Positions 6,176 through 8,445 of a DNA stretch of 8,445 nt are shown one piece after another. The DNA comes from Candidatus Brocadiia bacterium (GTDB lineage Bacteria > Planctomycetota > PUPC01 > DSUN01), in NCBI GenBank assembly GCA_016782825.1, contig JADHXT010000130.1, positions 1 to 8,445 of the forward strand. The letters run 5' to 3'. The position numbers and the translations under genes are program-made. Under the pieces are notes generated by a model that did no database searches, had not been told where the DNA came from, and worked only from the letters and a program-made list of their open reading frames with translations. Numbering within the stretch: the first letter of the stretch is position 1; each line of letters starts with the position of its first letter.

Positions 6176-6204
6176 ATTCTACTCCCCCCGATCCGCTCGG
6201 TCAA
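6176..6204 (-). promoter_or_regulatory. Sigma70-type promoter of hicB-hicA
   Basis: On the minus strand TTGACC (6204-6199), a 17-nt spacer and TAGAAT (6181-6176) form a near-consensus promoter. The predicted start near 6169 gives a leader of about 48 nt. The leader contains a CCTGG-TA-CCTGG direct repeat (6131-6142) that overlaps the Shine-Dalgarno. The promoter is back to back with the one at 6237-6265. Confidence 0.6.
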
Positions 6205-6236
6205 CCATGGATGGTATCGGTCCGCGGACCTTCGCT

Positions 6237-6265
6237 TTGACTTCCCTCGCGGTGCGGCATAGAAT
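6237..6265 (+). promoter_or_regulatory. Sigma70-type promoter of the aldo/keto-reductase operon
   Basis: TTGACT (6237-6242), a 17-nt spacer and TAGAAT (6260-6265) lie 43 nt before the start codon, with AGGAG at 6297-6301. The hexamers and spacer length are identical to those at 578-606. The -35 boxes of this promoter and of the hicBA promoter are 32 nt apart in divergent orientation. Confidence 0.65.
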
Positions 6266-6308
6266 AGCGGCGTTCCGTGGCCGGAGGGCGAACCTTAGGA
6301 GTACCTTG

Positions 6309-7403
6309 ATGTCGCAGGATGAGATCACGCGTCGGGACTTCGCACGGCAGACGGCCGGGGTGGCGGCGGGCGCCGCGCTGGCGTCGGCGCTGGCCGACCA
6401 GGCGGTGGCCAAGCCGGCGGCCGTGGACACGAGCAAGATTCTGAACTACAACCCGAAGATGGGCTACCGCCGCCTGGGCAAGACGGGCGAGATGATCTCG
6501 GAAATCGGCCTCGGCGGCCACTGGAAGACCCGCAGCGGCGGCCGCTACTGGGCGAGCTTCCCCGGCGACAACCCGCCCCCCGACGTGCAGATGAACCGCA
6601 ACCAAGTGTGGACCAAGGCCGCCGAGCTGGGCATCAACTACTACGATATCACCACCTCGGGCGAGGCTGCCATCTACGGCCGCTGCGCCAAGACGACCGG
6701 CATCAAGCTCCACATCGGCTACTCCGACCACGTGCTGTGCATCCGCAACCCGAAGAACCGCACCGTGGCCGGGATGATGAAGGAGATCGACGAAGGCCTG
6801 CGCCGCCTGCTGGTCGAGCAGATGTTCCTCTGGCGCCCCCAGGCACTCATGGGCGGCGGCCACACGAAGGAGGAACTCGACCTCGTGCTCGAAGCCTACG
6901 AGAAGGCCCACAAGCAGGGCAAGGTGAAGTACATGGGCATGAGCGCCCACAGCCACGACTTCGCCCGCTCCGTCCTCGAGCAATACGGCCAGCACTACCA
7001 CGCCTTTGTGTTCATGTACACCGTGAGCAACGAGCCGAAGCAGTCGCAGAGCCTCTTCGACACGCTCCGCCAGAAGGACGTGGGCGCCGTCGGCCTCAAG
7101 CCCTTCCACGGCAACGGCTACTTCCGCAGCCTGGTGCGCAAGGCCACGAAGGAGGGCGTGGAGCCCGACCTGAACGCCGCGGCCATCCAGGGGCTGAAGA
7201 AAATCCTCCAGGTGCCCGAGATGACCTGCTCGATCCCCGGCATGACCACCGTGGACGAGGTGGAGAACAACGTGAAGGCTTCGTACGACCGTCAGACCCA
7301 GCTCACCCAGGCCGAGCTCGAGGAGGTGCAGGCCTGGGCACGGGCGTCGCTCGACGAGCTACCCTTCGACTACCAGTGGATCCGCGATCAGATCTACGTG
7401 TGA
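6309..7403 (+). CDS. Tat-exported aldo/keto-reductase-fold protein with a divergent active site
   Basis: The 364-residue protein starts at ATG 6309 with AGGAG (6297-6301) 7 nt upstream. A twin-arginine signal follows (TRRDFAR at about 7-13, then an Ala-rich hydrophobic stretch to about residue 36), so it is predicted to be folded and cofactor-loaded before export. The mature part opens with the AKR start MGYRRLGKTGEMISEIGLGG. It continues through AAELGINYYDITTS, a helix with EGLRRL, AHKQGKVKYMGMSAHS, VGLKPFHGNG and CSIPGMTTVDEVENN, all AKR landmarks. The usual tetrad is not clean. D113 and Y123 are present but 10 residues apart instead of about 5. The Lys position falls in LHIGYSDH (Y138/S139), and the His of the LxxH strand is replaced by FLWRP (W175). 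It may be an altered oxidoreductase or a binding protein. It is first gene of an operon; the next gene starts 20 nt later. Confidence 0.88.
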   Translation: MSQDEITRRDFARQTAGVAAGAALASALADQAVAKPAAVDTSKILNYNPKMGYRRLGKTGEMISEIGLGGHWKTRSGGRYWASFPGDNPPPDVQMNRNQVWTKAAELGINYYDITTSGEAAIYGRCAKTTGIKLHIGYSDHVLCIRNPKNRTVAGMMKEIDEGLRRLLVEQMFLWRPQALMGGGHTKEELDLVLEAYEKAHKQGKVKYMGMSAHSHDFARSVLEQYGQHYHAFVFMYTVSNEPKQSQSLFDTLRQKDVGAVGLKPFHGNGYFRSLVRKATKEGVEPDLNAAAIQGLKKILQVPEMTCSIPGMTTVDEVENNVKASYDRQTQLTQAELEEVQAWARASLDELPFDYQWIRDQIYV

Positions 7404-7423
7404 GAAACAGGAAAGGACCGGGC

Positions 7424-8062
7424 ATGAAGACTCGTGCAACGGTGATGGCTGTGGTGTGCGCTCTGGCGCTCGTCGGCGTGGCTCAGGCGGCCGAGTGGAC
7501 GCCGCTGTTCAACGGCAAGGACAGGGAGGGCTGGACCGTTGGCCGCAAGGAGACGTGCGTCGTCGAAAACGGCCTGCTCGTGGGCACCCAGACCGACGGG
7601 AGCGGCGACAATATCATGAGCAAGAAGCAGCTTGACAACTTCGAGCTGCGTGCCACCTATCGCGTGAAGTGGCCGGCCAACAGCGGCATCTGGTTCCGCT
7701 TCGACAAGGGCAAGGGCTACCAGTTCGACATCCTGAAGTACAAGCGGCCCGTGGCCTACAGCGGCACGCTCTACTGCCCGGGCAAGATGTTCATCACCCG
7801 CAACCTTGACGAGAGCGTTGAGAACCGCGACGGCTGGAACGAGGCACAGATCTACGCCAACGGCGACCATCTGATCCTGTGGCTCAACGGCAAGAAGGTG
7901 GGCGAGTGCCACGACAAGACCTTGGCGAAGGGCGCCATCGGCATCCAGGTGCATGGTGGCGGGGCGCTGAAGAACATGCGCATCGAGTTCAAGAAGATCG
8001 AGATCCGCGAGCTGGGGCCTGACGACAAGCCCACGGTGCCGGCCGCCAAGGGACAGCTCTAG
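7424..8062 (+). CDS. Secreted DUF1080 protein (3-keto-disaccharide hydrolase-like)
   Basis: The 212-residue protein starts at ATG 7424, with AAAGGA (7412-7417) 6 nt upstream. A Sec signal peptide follows (core about 6-19, cleavage near AQAA23). The mature N-terminus EWTPLFNGKDREGW is the DUF1080/PF06439 hallmark. It is followed by VENGLLVG, NFELRATYRVKWPANSGIWFR (NSGIWFR at 86-92), GWNEAQIYANGDHLILWLNGKKVGE and GAIGIQVHGGGALKNMRIEFKKIEIREL, a complete jelly-roll-like domain of normal length. Members of this family include 3-ketoglycoside hydrolases, but many are uncharacterised. One point is odd: where many members have E-x-Q-ILD, this protein reads YQFDILKY. It is translationally close to the upstream Tat-exported protein, so joint periplasmic action on a sugar is the simplest inference. 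Confidence 0.92.
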   Translation: MKTRATVMAVVCALALVGVAQAAEWTPLFNGKDREGWTVGRKETCVVENGLLVGTQTDGSGDNIMSKKQLDNFELRATYRVKWPANSGIWFRFDKGKGYQFDILKYKRPVAYSGTLYCPGKMFITRNLDESVENRDGWNEAQIYANGDHLILWLNGKKVGECHDKTLAKGAIGIQVHGGGALKNMRIEFKKIEIRELGPDDKPTVPAAKGQL

Positions 8063-8074
8063 GAAGGGGGGCGC

Positions 8075-8445
8075 ATGCGGCGTCGCCGTGTGATGCACAA
8101 GCTGCTGATCGTCCTCGTGCTCGTGGTGGGACTCTCCGTGGTGGCCTCGCGAGTGTGGCCGCCTGCGACGCACGCCGACGGCGATGACGGCCGGAAGGAG
8201 GCCGGCGCCCGCTACGCCCAGCGCGTGCGCGTCCTGTCCGAAGCCGAGGCGAAGAAGACCAATAAGGTGTGCTACGAATGCCACATGGACTTCGAGGATG
8301 AGGAGTTGAGCTCCGAGCACGAGGAACACGGCGTGACGTGCATCCGGTGTCACGGCCGCAGCCAGCCGCACATGGACGACGAGGTGCGCAAGACGCCGCC
8401 CGACGCAATCTTCCGGGGCGCGAGCATGAAGGTGCTGTGCCTCAC
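8075..8445 (+). CDS. Membrane-anchored or periplasmic multiheme c-type cytochrome, 5' part only
   Basis: The frame is open from ATG 8075 to the right edge (123 complete codons). AGGAAGG (8061-8067), overlapping the upstream stop, lies 7 nt before the start. Residues about 9-24 (KLLIVLVLVVGLSVVA) form a signal peptide or N-terminal anchor. Two heme c attachment motifs are complete, CYECH (66-70) and CIRCH (89-93), and a third probably begins at C122 (VLCL, cut by the edge). His residues between the motifs (EHEEH, around 82-86, and PHM) could be distal ligands. Close CxxCH spacing and an N-terminal anchor fit a small tetraheme or NapC/NrfH-like or cytochrome c3-like electron carrier, but the family cannot be fixed without the rest. 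It starts 12 nt after the DUF1080 stop and so belongs to the same operon. Confidence 0.88.
   Translation, partial: MRRRRVMHKLLIVLVLVVGLSVVASRVWPPATHADGDDGRKEAGARYAQRVRVLSEAEAKKTNKVCYECHMDFEDEELSSEHEEHGVTCIRCHGRSQPHMDDEVRKTPPDAIFRGASMKVLCL

Noticed and set aside
6120..6308. N-terminal extension of the aldo/keto-reductase-fold protein
   Set aside because: It runs through the divergent promoters. The Shine-Dalgarno at 6297-6301 and the Tat signal fix the start at 6309.
6201..7109. Large minus-strand frame rich in Val/His/Ala
   Set aside because: It is antisense to the reductase-fold gene, a typical high-GC shadow frame without family resemblance.
6608..7423. Arg/Pro-rich upstream extension of the DUF1080 frame
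   Set aside because: It is out of frame with the reductase-fold gene that covers it. The DUF1080 protein has its own start, Shine-Dalgarno and signal peptide at 7424.
7394..8371. 325-residue minus-strand frame
   Set aside because: It is antisense to the DUF1080 and cytochrome genes, whose signal peptides and CxxCH motifs show that the plus strand is coding.

Overview
The window is GC-rich and densely coded. It looks like a chromosomal piece from a Gram-negative-type bacterium with Planctomycetota or a related (PVC-like or candidate-phylum) gene repertoire. The clues are a small secreted DUF1080 (3-keto-disaccharide hydrolase-like) protein next to a Tat-exported aldo/keto-reductase-fold protein, a periplasmic multiheme cytochrome, a secreted SH3-like protein and solo or compact toxin-antitoxin genes. 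The taxonomic guess is inference from gene content; no rRNA or marker gene is present.

Layout. (1) 1-502, minus strand: 5' part of a putative lipoprotein gene that runs off the left edge, with its own sigma70-like promoter. (2) 749-3892, plus strand: a signalling locus. It holds a secreted protein with three PepSY-like repeats and two poly-aspartate tracts, then an OmpR/CusR-type response regulator and a CusS-like histidine kinase that overlap by 4 bp. The kinase's periplasmic loop carries one copy of the same PepSY-like module as the secreted protein. (3) 3935-6121, minus strand: a lower-GC-looking block with a solo HigA-type antitoxin (with a possible eroded higB tail), a secreted SH3-like protein, a small unrecognised protein, and a hicB-hicA pair in that order. 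(4) 6309-8445, plus strand: an operon of a Tat-exported aldo/keto-reductase-fold protein, a DUF1080 protein and a multiheme c-type cytochrome cut by the right edge.

How the genes may work together. The secreted PepSY repeat protein is the natural candidate target, ligand competitor or periplasmic modulator of the adjacent kinase, because both carry the same fold with near-matching sequence. Its promoter has a recognisable -10 but no good -35, and 7+4+7 direct repeats lie just upstream, as expected for activation by an OmpR-family regulator. The right-hand operon suggests exported carbohydrate or keto-sugar chemistry coupled to a periplasmic redox protein (inference). The HK/higA convergent junction holds a strong GC hairpin.

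Three promoters in the window (578-606 minus, 6176-6204 minus, 6237-6265 plus) share almost the same architecture, TTGACY-N17-TAGAAT, which gives a local picture of the housekeeping promoter of this organism. No tRNA, rRNA, CRISPR, IS element or origin was seen, and no gene-free stretch exceeds 300 bases.
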